From positions 42,547 to 106,546 of the forward strand of contig NZ_JAOZEV010000017.1 in NCBI RefSeq assembly GCF_025847275.1: 64,000 bases of DNA, written 5' to 3'. The translations under genes and the position numbers were made by a program. Within the stretch, counting starts at the first letter, position 1; the number at the start of each line of letters is the position of its first letter. This stretch comes from Flavobacterium frigoritolerans. GTDB lineage: Bacteria; Bacteroidota; Bacteroidia; Flavobacteriales; Flavobacteriaceae. Positions 15,805 through 24,129 of the stretch are shown piece after piece. A model generated the notes under the pieces. The model ran no database searches. It was not told the origin of the DNA and worked only from the letters and a program-made list of their open reading frames with translations.

Positions 15805-18222
15805 TTATTTTTTCCACTTCAAACGCAAACTATTACTAACCACACTTACGCTACTCAAAGCCATTGCAGCACCAGCTATCATTGGGTTCAATAAAAATCC
15901 ATTAATTGGATATAATATACCAGCTGCAAGAGGAATACCGATAAGATTATAGATAAAAGCCCAGAACAGATTTTGCTTGATTGTTGCTACAGTTTGTTTA
16001 GATAGGCGTATAGCTTGCGGTATTTTTGTCAGGTCAGATGAAATAATGGTCATTTTAGCTACGTCCATAGCAATATCACTTCCTTTGCCCATTGCAATAC
16101 TTACGTCTGCTGTTGCTAGTGCGGTACTATCATTAATACCATCGCCTACCATCGCCACTGTTTTACCCTGCTTTTGCAATTCTTTTACAAAATCGGCTTT
16201 ATGCTGCGGCAATACTTCCGCCTTATAATGCTTAATTCCAGTTTGCCCCGCGATAGCTTTTGCAGTCGCTTCGTTGTCTCCAGTAAGCATATAGAGTTCA
16301 ATACCCATATCTTGCATTTGTTTGATAGCTTCAACAGATGTTTCTTTGATCTTATCAGAAATTGCAATAACAGATAGCGCCTGTTTACTATCGGTAAACC
16401 ATATTACGGTTTTTGATTCTTTGCCCCATTCATCTGCTTGATTCAATAATTGATTGGCAATAGTAATATTATTCTCTTCTAACAATTTTTTATTACCTAC
16501 AAAATAAGTTTGCCCCATGTAAACCGCTTTGGCTCCTTTACCAGTGATACTATCAAAATCAGATAAAACCACAGTATTTATACCATCAAATTTTTTGACT
16601 ACAGCTTCGGCCAAAGGGTGTTCGGATTGTTTTTCAATGCTAATTAAAATTTCTTTTGTTGCATCTTTATCATCAAGCCATTTAACTCCAGTAACTTGAG
16701 GTCTGCCTTCGGTAATGGTTCCAGTTTTATCCAAGACAATAGCGGTCACTTTTCTTGCCAGTTCTAAACTTTCAGCGTCTTTAATCAAGATACCGTTTTC
16801 AGCACCTTTACCCACACCAACCATTATTGCTGTAGGTGTAGCAAGGCCCAATGCGCAAGGACACGCAATAACCAATACGGTCACGGCAGCCATTAATGCT
16901 TGTGCTACAGCATTTTCTCCTCCTAGTAATAACCAAGTAATAAAGGTTAAAATGGCGATACTAATCACAATCGGGACAAAAATTCCTGCAATCTTATCTA
17001 CTAATTTTTGAACAGGTGCTTTACTTCCCTGAGCATCTTGTACCATCTTTATAATCTGAGCAAGCATGGTTTCTTTACCTACTTTAACTGCTTTAAATTG
17101 AAAGCTTCCTTTTTGATTTATAGTTCCGGCAAACACTTTTTCATGCTCTTTTTTCAATACGGGAACAGGTTCACCGCTCAACATACTTTCATCAACATAT
17201 GAATTGCCAGAAGTAACCATTCCATCTACGGCAATTTTTTCACCTGGTTTTACCAAAATAATAGCTCCAACACTCACATCTTCAATAGCTATTTGTTTTT
17301 CAGTTCCGTCGGCTTGTATAACTATTACAGTTTTTGGCTGTAAGCCCATAAGCTTTTTAATAGCTGATGAGGTATTACCTTTAGCTTTTTCTTCTAACAA
17401 TTTTCCTAATAGAATGAATGTGATAACTACGGCTGCTGCTTCAAAATAAACGTGGGCGTGTAATCCGCGCTGATGCCAGAAATCCATAAACAGCATATTA
17501 AATACGCTAAATAGATAAGCAATTCCTGTACTCAAAGCTACTAACGTATCCATATTGGCAGAGCGGTGTTTTGTTTGCTTCCATGCGTTTATGAAAAAGT
17601 CTTTACCCAGCCAAAGAACGACAGGAGTTGAAAAGAACCACATGATTTCGTTGCCATAAGGCATATCCATAAAGAACATACCAATTACCACAACAGGTAG
17701 CGACAGTATTACTGCCCAAATGGTTTTGTTTTTTAGCTTTTTGAATTTTTCTGCATGGATGACTTCTAAAGATTCCTGTTGCTTGGTTTCGTCTACAATG
17801 AGTAAATCGTAACCAACAGCCTGAACTGCTTTTTGTAGCTTAGAAGAATCGGTTATATTAGGAAGGTACTCTACAGTTAGATTTCCTGTTGCAAAATTTA
17901 CAGAAGCATCAACAACTCCAGATTCAAATTTCACGATATTTTCTGCGCTGCCTGCGCAAGACGCACAGGTCATTCCAAGAACGGGAAAAGTATTTTTAAC
18001 TGTTGGTACACCATAACCGAGGTCTTTAATAGCTTTAACTGCATTACCAACAGTTTCATTGTTAGTAACAGTAATGGCTGCTCTACGGTTATTTATTTCT
18101 ATTTCATAGGTTTCGACACCTTTAACCTGTGCCAAACCCTTTTTTATGATTAATGCACAGTGCTCACTTTCTACATCTGCTAAAGGAATATAAATTGTTT
18201 CCTTATTTTTATTTGTCGTCAT
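15805..18222 (-). CDS. copA: Cu(+)-transporting P1B-type ATPase
   Basis: 805 residues from ATG 18222; an in-frame ATG at 18261 lies upstream of the -7-like box and cannot be used from that promoter. It exports Cu(+) across the inner membrane using ATP. The N-terminus has two HMA-like domains: the first is degenerate (SEHCAL replaces Cys-x-x-Cys), the second intact with GMTCASC. Catalytic motifs: SGEPVP, membrane CPC (VIACPCALGLA), DKTGTITEG phosphorylation site, SEHPLAEAV and GDGINDSTALA. The Cu signature is complete: IYN in TM7 (FIYNLIGIP) and MALSS in TM8. Downstream is the AraC-type paralogue 1. Confidence 0.95.
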   Translation of the reverse strand: MTTNKNKETIYIPLADVESEHCALIIKKGLAQVKGVETYEIEINNRRAAITVTNNETVGNAVKAIKDLGYGVPTVKNTFPVLGMTCASCAGSAENIVKFESGVVDASVNFATGNLTVEYLPNITDSSKLQKAVQAVGYDLLIVDETKQQESLEVIHAEKFKKLKNKTIWAVILSLPVVVIGMFFMDMPYGNEIMWFFSTPVVLWLGKDFFINAWKQTKHRSANMDTLVALSTGIAYLFSVFNMLFMDFWHQRGLHAHVYFEAAAVVITFILLGKLLEEKAKGNTSSAIKKLMGLQPKTVIVIQADGTEKQIAIEDVSVGAIILVKPGEKIAVDGMVTSGNSYVDESMLSGEPVPVLKKEHEKVFAGTINQKGSFQFKAVKVGKETMLAQIIKMVQDAQGSKAPVQKLVDKIAGIFVPIVISIAILTFITWLLLGGENAVAQALMAAVTVLVIACPCALGLATPTAIMVGVGKGAENGILIKDAESLELARKVTAIVLDKTGTITEGRPQVTGVKWLDDKDATKEILISIEKQSEHPLAEAVVKKFDGINTVVLSDFDSITGKGAKAVYMGQTYFVGNKKLLEENNITIANQLLNQADEWGKESKTVIWFTDSKQALSVIAISDKIKETSVEAIKQMQDMGIELYMLTGDNEATAKAIAGQTGIKHYKAEVLPQHKADFVKELQKQGKTVAMVGDGINDSTALATADVSIAMGKGSDIAMDVAKMTIISSDLTKIPQAIRLSKQTVATIKQNLFWAFIYNLIGIPLAAGILYPINGFLLNPMIAGAAMALSSVSVVSNSLRLKWKK

Positions 18223-18246
18223 ATTTTGCTTGTTGTATTTTAATTG

Positions 18247-18312
18247 CAAAGTTGGCGACAATAGCTAAGGATTCTATTGCGGAATTATGGGTTTGATTTG
18301 TAATATTTACTT
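18247..18312 (-). promoter_or_regulatory. Metal-island promoter B (upstream of copA)
   Basis: On the minus strand AAGTAAATATTACAAATCAA begins at 18312 and CAACTTTG ends at 18247, 66 bases end to end. It is followed 25 bases later by the copA ATG at 18222. Besides the 22-bp block, CGCAATA after it and CCAACTTTGC at the box are also shared with promoter A. The block overlaps the last codons of the upstream AraC-type gene. Confidence 0.75.
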
Positions 18313-18874
18313 ATACCTTATCCAATGGTTTTCTTCTGTCTTCACGAATCTGTTTAAAATGGCTAGGAGTTAATCCAGTAACTTTTTTAAATTGATTACT
18401 AAGATAAGCAACGCTCGAATAGTTCAAACGATCTGCGATTTCACTTAAGGATAATTCATCATAAACTAAAAGCTCTTTTATTTTCTCAATCTTTTGAGCA
18501 ATAAAATATTTTTCTATTGTAGTGCCTTCTACTTCAGAAAATAGGTTAGAAAGATAATTGTAATCATGGTTGAGTTCTTTACTCAATATATCAGATAAAT
18601 TGTTTTTTGAATCATTGTCCTGATGGTGTACCAAATCGATGATAGTATTTTTTATTTTTTCGATGATTCTACTTTTTTTATCATCAATTACTTCAAAGCC
18701 CAAAGGAACCAGCACACTTTCCAGTGAATTTCTTTCGTCGGAGGTTAGTTCCTTTGTAAGAGTAACTTCTCCCAACTTAATATTGGTAAACTCCAAACCA
18801 AGCTTTTCAAGTTCATCTTGAACTACCATTATACAGCGGTTACAAACCATGTTTTTGACGAATAATGTATTCAT
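18311..18874 (-). CDS. AraC-type regulator with N-terminal metal-site motif (paralogue 2)
   Basis: 187 residues with the same plan as paralogue 1: an N-terminal HMA-like fold holding NMVCNRCIMVV near residue 8, and a C-terminal AraC HTH (TIEKYFIAQKIEKIKELLVY, LSLSEIADRLNYSSVAYLSNQFKKVTGLTPSHF). The shared MVCNRC core is the likely metal site. It is transcribed in the same direction as copA and ends at the copA promoter. A TAAGTTTG box lies at about 18912-18919 upstream of its own start. Whether it and paralogue 1 bind different metals, or one operator between them, cannot be read from the sequence. Confidence 0.8.
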   Translation of the reverse strand: MNTLFVKNMVCNRCIMVVQDELEKLGLEFTNIKLGEVTLTKELTSDERNSLESVLVPLGFEVIDDKKSRIIEKIKNTIIDLVHHQDNDSKNNLSDILSKELNHDYNYLSNLFSEVEGTTIEKYFIAQKIEKIKELLVYDELSLSEIADRLNYSSVAYLSNQFKKVTGLTPSHFKQIREDRRKPLDKV

Positions 18875-18919
18875 ATTCCTTATTTGATAAAATTTTATAT
18901 TGTAAATATATAGGCAAAC

Positions 18920-19294
18920 TTACTATTAAAATTCAATTTACTATTCATTATAAATGACTAACTGGGTAAAATGTTTAAGACTGTAAATATATATTGACTT
19001 ATAAATAATAATCTAAATTAGAGAGTTGATAAATGATGAATTAGTTTTTTTCGCACTATTTACAGCCACAATCAATCAGTAAATGTTATAAATCAAACAA
19101 GGAATAACACTATAGTGCAGCCCGATGCTATACTTAAGTTTGTACAAAAAAAAACAGGAAAATGGATTTGATATATTATTTGACAAACCCATCAAACTAC
19201 ATGAAAAGATAAAGGAGTTAGTGGGAATTAAATATCTAAATAAAATTAGATTACTGAAACCTAACCAAATTTTATCTATTAATCAGGAATAAAT
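18920..19294 (+). other. Intergenic region and long leader before the DUF2652 gene
   Basis: Holds promoter C, then a leader with a 16-codon ATG frame (19162-19212). A second frame, open for about 55 codons, stops at 19290-19292 just before the gene. That second frame reads as plausible protein (DKPIKLHEKIKELVG) but its only ATG precedes the transcription start. It may be a gene remnant. Confidence 0.35.
19077..19142 (+). promoter_or_regulatory. Metal-island promoter C (upstream of the DUF2652 gene)
   Basis: CAGTAAATGTTATAAATCAA starts at 19077 and a perfect TAAGTTTG box ends at 19142, 66 bases end to end. There is no -33 TTG. The leader to the ATG at 19295 is about 150 bases, much longer than at the other four promoters. 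It contains a 16-codon open frame (19162-19212) with an ATG. Confidence 0.75.
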
Positions 19295-19864
19295 ATGATA
19301 CAAGAACATGCTGCTCAATATGAAAAAGGAATTGTCATAATCCCTGATATATCTGGTTTTACAAACTTTGTTATAAATACCAATATGTTTATCGGAAAAT
19401 ATATAACTGAAAATCTTCTGAAGTCAATAATAAATAGTAATAATCTTAACCTAGAAGTTTCTGAAATTGAAGGAGATGCTATATTGTTTTATAAATACCG
19501 CAAAATACCTTCCTTTGATGATACAATAACTCAGATAGAAGTAATGTACGATAACTTTAAAAAAGAAGTAGCCAAGCTTTCCTTACAGCTTGATATAAAA
19601 ATTCCTTTATCATTGAAAATTATTGTGCACTATGGAGCTTTTACCAAATATAAAATTGGAAGGTTTGAAAAACTATATGGAGCGCCAGTTGTAGAAGCTC
19701 ACAAAATGCTCAAAAATCATATTGCCAAATTTCCGCCGTATGCTTTATTCTCAGATGCATTTTTAAAAGCCAATTTTGAACAACCAGCTCAATCAACTTT
19801 AGAATATGATAATTGTGAGAACTGTATGTACCTGCCAGAAATCGGTTATATTCATTATTTGTGA
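19295..19864 (+). CDS. DUF2652 protein (class III nucleotidyl-cyclase-like fold)
   Basis: 189 residues. PDISGFTNFV near residue 18 followed by SEIEGDAILFY near 57 is the pattern of the class III adenylate-cyclase homology fold (metal-binding Asp in DISGFT, then EGDA). Proteins of this shape are grouped as DUF2652. Later catalytic positions are not obvious, so cyclase activity is doubtful; a regulatory or binding role is possible. The C-terminal DNCENCMYLPEIG adds a Cys-x-x-Cys. Controlled by a metal-island promoter, so probably induced with copA and the HMA genes. Confidence 0.75.
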   Translation: MIQEHAAQYEKGIVIIPDISGFTNFVINTNMFIGKYITENLLKSIINSNNLNLEVSEIEGDAILFYKYRKIPSFDDTITQIEVMYDNFKKEVAKLSLQLDIKIPLSLKIIVHYGAFTKYKIGRFEKLYGAPVVEAHKMLKNHIAKFPPYALFSDAFLKANFEQPAQSTLEYDNCENCMYLPEIGYIHYL

Positions 19865-20046
19865 TTGGCTAGATTGCCTAATTTCGTATTTATGATATAA
19901 TGAATAATTGTAGCATTCTGAATTCAAAATAGAATACAAAAACTTTTACTTCTGTTTTATAAAAATGTTTAAGACATTGATAATAGTGATTTTTTGTGTT
20001 TGTTTTTTTCTAAGTTTGTTATAGAAGTGTAAGTAAAGTATAAAAG

Positions 20047-20493
20047 ATGAAAGACTTAGAAAAAAAGTTATTGAACAGGAATATAAAACCAACATCAGTA
20101 CGGTTATTAATATTCAAGACGATGACTGAATTTAAAAAAGCGTTTAGCCTAACTGATCTTGAAACGGAATTAGAAACCGTTAATAAATCAACCATTTTCA
20201 GAACTTTGAGTTTGTTTCATGAAAATTTGCTTATCCATACTATTGATGATGGCTCTGGTTCTATGAAATATTCAATTTGCATGGAATCCTGTATGTGTAC
20301 GCTTGGAGAGTTGCATGTTCATTTTAATTGCAACCATTGTCATAATACTTATTGTCTTGAAAGCATTTCTATACCACCAATTCAACTTCCTGAAAAATTC
20401 TTATTAGAGAGTGTCAATTTTGTAATGAAAGGAATTTGTGAAAATTGTTCCAAAAAAAGCCATCCTGCATTTGCAACCAGGTTCCCAAAATAG
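20047..20493 (+). CDS. Fur family transcriptional regulator
   Basis: 148 residues. The N-terminal winged helix includes IKPTSVRLLIFKTM and NKSTIFRTLSLFHEN (recognition helix). The C-terminal dimerisation part has two structural-zinc Cys-x-x-Cys pairs (FNCNHCHNTYC and GICENC) and the metal-site stretch GELHVHFNCNHCH. An additional Cys cluster CMESCMC stands before it. It precedes the Zn/Cd ATPase by 38 bases on the same strand, so it probably is a Zur-like or other metal repressor autoregulating the pair. A TAAGTTTG box lies at 20021-20028. Confidence 0.85.
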   Translation: MKDLEKKLLNRNIKPTSVRLLIFKTMTEFKKAFSLTDLETELETVNKSTIFRTLSLFHENLLIHTIDDGSGSMKYSICMESCMCTLGELHVHFNCNHCHNTYCLESISIPPIQLPEKFLLESVNFVMKGICENCSKKSHPAFATRFPK

Positions 20494-20531
20494 AGTGATA
20501 ATTTTGACATAGAATTAAAAAATAATTAGAT

Positions 20532-22655
20532 ATGTCAAAGCAATGTTGTAGTACTGATGTTTATTTAAAACCTCAAAAAAAAGAGGAACATCAGCATAAG
20601 TATGATAGTCAGGGGAGCCAATTGTGTTGTTTAAGAACTGAGGGGATTTATGATGGAGCAGAAGGAGAACTACTCTTGAAGGACAAAAAAAAGCAGGAAG
20701 AGAAACACAAGCATAATCATAAGCACGATCATAATCATAGTCACGACCATAGTCACGGACATGATCATGACCACAGTCACGATCTCGAAGGTAAAACGGC
20801 ATTTCAGTTATTCTTACCATCTGCCATTTCATTAGTTTTATTGCTCACTGGTATAGGATTAGATAATTATTTTCCACAAGATTGGTTTACTAACTGGGTA
20901 AGAGTAGTGTGGTATGTAGTGGCTTATATTCCGGTTGGATTACCAGTAATAAAAGAAGCTATAGAAAGTATTCGTTATAAAGATTTCTTTTCAGAGTTTT
21001 TTCTTATGGTTATCGCTACGATGGGGGCTTTTGCTATAGGCGAATATCCCGAAGCTGTTGCTGTTATGTTATTTTATGCAGTAGGAGAGGTATTTCAAAC
21101 ACTTGCAGTATCACGTGCTAAAGGAAATATCAAAGCTTTACTGGATCAACGTCCAGATGAGGTTACCATACTAGAAAGAGGTAAGCTCGTGGTTATAAAA
21201 GCAGAAGATGCAAAAATAGGAGATATTATTCAGTTAAAACCTGGAGAAAAATTAGGACTCGACGGAGAACTCATTTCAGAAACTGCGTCATACAACACCG
21301 CAGCACTTACTGGAGAAAGTAAACCTGATACGAAAGCAAAAGGAGAAATGGTATTGGCAGGTATGATTAATCTCAATACGGTAAGTCAGGTAAAGGTAAC
21401 CGTTGCTTATTCGGATAGTAAGTTAAGTAAAATATTAGAGTTGGTACAGGATGCAACTACTCAAAAAGCACCTACAGAATTATTCATTCGTAAGTTTGCC
21501 AAGGTATATACGCCAATTATAGTGTTACTTTCAATAGCCATTACGTTGTTACCTGCTCTTTTTGTTGACAATTATGTGTTTAGTGAGTGGTTGTATAGAG
21601 CATTGGTATTTTTAGTTATTTCTTGTCCGTGTGCGTTAGTAATCTCTATTCCTTTGGGATATTTTGGAGGAATTGGGGCAGCAAGTTATAATGGTATCTT
21701 GTTTAAAGGTTCTAATTTCTTGGATATTCTTGCCAATGTTCAAAATGTGGTAATTGATAAAACAGGAACAATGACAGAGGGTGTTTTTAAAGTTCAGGAA
21801 GTGATAATAAAACCTGAATTTGACAAAGATCAAATCCTTAAAATGGTTAATGCACTAGAAAGTCAGAGTACGCATCCAGTAGCTTCTGCTATTCATAATT
21901 ATGTGGGAGAAGTTGACAGTACCATTAGTTTATCAGAAACTGAGGAAATAGCTGGATATGGACTAAAATCATCAGTAAATGGAAAGGAATTACTAGTTGG
22001 TAATTTTAAATTGCTTGATAAATTTAATATTAGCTATGATGTTGATACAGCCAATATTGTATATACAGTAATTGCTATTTCTTACGATAAAAAATTTGCT
22101 GGTTATCTTACAATCTCAGATAGTATTAAAGCAGATGCGAAAATTGCTATAGATAAATTACACAGTATGAATATAAAAGTCACAATGCTGAGTGGCGATA
22201 AAAGTGCCGTTGTAAATTATGTCGCAAAACAATTAGGAATAGATAATGCTTACGGAGATTTGCTTCCTGAAGACAAAGTTAATAAGGTAAAAGAAATAAA
22301 GACGCGTAACGGTAGTGTAGCATTTGTAGGTGATGGAGTAAATGATGCTCCAGTTATTGCTTTAAGTGATGCCGGTATTGCAATGGGAGGTCTGGGAAGT
22401 GATGCCGCTATTGAAACTGCCGATGTAGTAATACAAGACGATATGCCGTCAAAAATACCGATGGCAATAAATATAGGTAAGCAAACCAAAAAAATAGTTT
22501 GGCAAAATATCATATTAGCATTTTCTATAAAAGCAGTTGTACTAGTACTTGGAGCAGGCGGACTTGCTACTATGTGGGAAGCTGTATTTGCCGATGTAGG
22601 TGTTGCATTATTGGCTATTTTGAATGCTGTTCGAATACAAAGAATGAAGTTTTAA
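20532..22655 (+). CDS. zntA: Zn/Cd/Pb-type P1B-ATPase
   Basis: 707 residues. There is no HMA domain; instead a Cys-Cys-bearing N-terminus and a His-rich stretch of about 30 residues (positions ~57-88) probably bind zinc. Catalytic motifs: TGES, SCPCALVIS in the membrane, DKTGTMTEG, THPVASAI and GDGVNDAPVIA. The last helices carry the Lys (FSIKAVVL) and Asp (FADVGVALL) that mark P1B-2 zinc/cadmium/lead pumps such as ZntA. It follows the Fur-family gene by 38 bases. A promoter for the next transcript begins just after its stop. The gene symbol reflects type, not proven orthology. Confidence 0.92.
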   Translation: MSKQCCSTDVYLKPQKKEEHQHKYDSQGSQLCCLRTEGIYDGAEGELLLKDKKKQEEKHKHNHKHDHNHSHDHSHGHDHDHSHDLEGKTAFQLFLPSAISLVLLLTGIGLDNYFPQDWFTNWVRVVWYVVAYIPVGLPVIKEAIESIRYKDFFSEFFLMVIATMGAFAIGEYPEAVAVMLFYAVGEVFQTLAVSRAKGNIKALLDQRPDEVTILERGKLVVIKAEDAKIGDIIQLKPGEKLGLDGELISETASYNTAALTGESKPDTKAKGEMVLAGMINLNTVSQVKVTVAYSDSKLSKILELVQDATTQKAPTELFIRKFAKVYTPIIVLLSIAITLLPALFVDNYVFSEWLYRALVFLVISCPCALVISIPLGYFGGIGAASYNGILFKGSNFLDILANVQNVVIDKTGTMTEGVFKVQEVIIKPEFDKDQILKMVNALESQSTHPVASAIHNYVGEVDSTISLSETEEIAGYGLKSSVNGKELLVGNFKLLDKFNISYDVDTANIVYTVIAISYDKKFAGYLTISDSIKADAKIAIDKLHSMNIKVTMLSGDKSAVVNYVAKQLGIDNAYGDLLPEDKVNKVKEIKTRNGSVAFVGDGVNDAPVIALSDAGIAMGGLGSDAAIETADVVIQDDMPSKIPMAINIGKQTKKIVWQNIILAFSIKAVVLVLGAGGLATMWEAVFADVGVALLAILNAVRIQRMKF

Positions 22656-22667
22656 AGGAAGCTTAAT

Positions 22668-22733
22668 CAGTAAATATCACAAATCAAACAAGGAATATTG
22701 TAAACGAATTGAAAGGAGATCAACATAAATTTG
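22668..22733 (+). promoter_or_regulatory. Metal-island promoter D (upstream of HMA and lipoprotein genes)
   Basis: CAGTAAATATCACAAATCAA begins at 22668, 12 bases after the ATPase stop. A perfect TAAATTTG box ends at 22733, 66 bases end to end. It shares AATCAAACAAGGAATA with promoter C. The box ends 33 bases before the ATG at 22767; the alternative TTG start at 22731 lies inside the box and is ruled out. Confidence 0.75.
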
Positions 22734-22766
22734 CGATATCAAATAATAATAAAAACAGCAATAAAT

Positions 22767-22985
22767 ATGGAAAAGAAAAATATTCAATTCAAAACGACCC
22801 TAAATTGTGGTGGATGTGTAGCGAAAGTAAAATCTGATTTGGATAATACTCAAGGTATCGGCCAATGGAATGTGGACACTAATAGCAACGAAAAAATACT
22901 TACAGTTGAGTCAGAAGGCATTACAGAAGACGAAATAGTTGCTATCATCAAAAGTAAAGGCTTTAATGCAGAACCTATAAGATAA
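22767..22985 (+). CDS. Small heavy-metal-associated (HMA) domain protein
   Basis: 72 residues, one HMA fold: QFKTTLNCGGCVAKV gives the Cys-x-x-Cys metal loop near residue 14, and ILTVESEGITEDEIVAIIKSKGF covers the rest. A paralogue of the protein at 8802-9038. Probably a cytoplasmic carrier for Cu(+) or another soft metal. It is followed 11 bases later by the metal-binding lipoprotein, and both are read from promoter D. Confidence 0.85.
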   Translation: MEKKNIQFKTTLNCGGCVAKVKSDLDNTQGIGQWNVDTNSNEKILTVESEGITEDEIVAIIKSKGFNAEPIR

Positions 22986-22996
22986 TAGAAGATTAT

Positions 22997-23950
22997 ATGA
23001 ATAAGTTTAAAAAAACACTGCTCACAGGAATTGCATCAATTACAATGTTATCAGCTTGTAATAATTCTGGGAACAAACAAAAATCAACAGATATGAGTAC
23101 ACATCAGAACGAAAAAGGAGAAAGTAATTATACTTGTCCGATGCATCCTGAGGTAACGGGAAAAAAAGGCGAAAAATGCTCAAAATGTGGAATGGAATTG
23201 GAACCGATAGCAACAGAGAAAGCAAAGGATTTTGAAGTTAAGTTATCTAGTAATCCTGAGGTAATTGAGGCAGGGAAACCTGCAAAACTTTCTATTTCAA
23301 TTACAGAGGGAGGTAAAAATGTAGCAATGGATGTGGTGCACGAAATGAAACTACACCTGTTAATTATGAATGAAGAATTAACATGGTTTAATCATATTCA
23401 TCCAGAAGAACAAACAGATGGAACATTTACTATTTCGGAAACATTTCCAGCAGGAGGAAAATATCTTCTATTTGTAGATTATAAACCAAATGGTACTTCG
23501 GGTAAAGTAAAAATGCTAGAAGCTGATGTAAAAGGAACTCCTTTAAAAGTATCAAAAACGGCAGCCGAAAAGCTTGTTTCTAAAGTTGATAATTATACTG
23601 TTACGCTTACAAATGGAAACGATTTGAAGACTGAGATAGGGCAACTATTAAAGTTTACAGTTGAAAGAGATGGTAAGAAACTAGAAGAGAAAGATATTCA
23701 GCCGTATCTAGGAGCAAGTGCACATATTGTAATGATTGCCAAAGAGACAAAAGACTTTCTTCATATCCATCCAATATCAGATAAAAATTTCCCTATTTAT
23801 GCTGAGACACAAGTTAAAAAAGCAGGTTTGTATAGAATGTGGGTACAGTTTAAAATAGATGGTATAGTTCATACAGCTGATTTTACTGTGAATGTGTTAG
23901 AAGGAACGAAGTCAGCAAGTGATAACCATCATAATCATGACAACCATTAG
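22997..23950 (+). CDS. Metal-binding lipoprotein (HMBD/YHS-like)
   Basis: 317 residues. Lipoprotein signal ending LSAC (Cys near residue 21). Then YTCPMHPEVTGKKGEKCSKCGMELEP, the small heavy-metal-binding domain common in CusB/CopA-associated proteins, at about residues 48-73. The remaining ~230 residues are two Ig-like beta repeats, each with a Met/His-rich site (HEMKLHLL and FNHIHPEE; AHIVMIAKE and FLHIHPIS), and the C-terminus is HHNHDNH. The repeated Met and His residues fit a periplasmic copper-sequestering role. Co-transcribed with the HMA gene. Confidence 0.85.
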   Translation: MNKFKKTLLTGIASITMLSACNNSGNKQKSTDMSTHQNEKGESNYTCPMHPEVTGKKGEKCSKCGMELEPIATEKAKDFEVKLSSNPEVIEAGKPAKLSISITEGGKNVAMDVVHEMKLHLLIMNEELTWFNHIHPEEQTDGTFTISETFPAGGKYLLFVDYKPNGTSGKVKMLEADVKGTPLKVSKTAAEKLVSKVDNYTVTLTNGNDLKTEIGQLLKFTVERDGKKLEEKDIQPYLGASAHIVMIAKETKDFLHIHPISDKNFPIYAETQVKKAGLYRMWVQFKIDGIVHTADFTVNVLEGTKSASDNHHNHDNH

Positions 23951-24074
23951 TAATGATATGATTAATTACTATCTTGATATTTAGTGAGTTATGTTTAATG
24001 TCGTTTGTAAACGGAGATTTAATTATTAGAATTCGGATTACAAAGAAGTTTTATTTAACTACAAAAGGTCTGAA

Positions 24075-24129
24075 TAAAACATACAAAGAGGTTATTTCAC
24101 GTTGTGATTTAGCCTCTTTTTATGTTTTA
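24075..24129 (+). terminator. Terminator after the metal lipoprotein
   Basis: A 20-bp arm at 24075-24094 pairs with 24110-24129 with two mismatches (CCTCTTTTTATGTTTT is the right side), giving a long hairpin with T-rich descent. It ends the promoter D transcript. Confidence 0.65.

Noticed and set aside
18223..18261. Longer CopA N-terminus from ATG 18261
   Set aside because: It lies upstream of the -7-like box at 18247-18254 and adds residues unlike an HMA domain.
18968..19976. Shared AAAATGTTTAAGAC word at 18968-18981 and 19963-19976
   Set aside because: Only 14 AT-rich bases, with no consistent spacing to a start or -7 box; likely chance.
20515..20832. Minus-strand open frame rich in Asp/Tyr/Arg opposite the start of the Zn ATPase
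   Set aside because: It is the complement of the His-rich codons of the ATPase; its odd composition is explained by that.
22731..22766. Extended N-terminus of the HMA protein from a TTG start
   Set aside because: The TTG lies inside the TAAATTTG -7 box, so it would not be transcribed from that promoter; the ATG at 22767 gives the normal family start.
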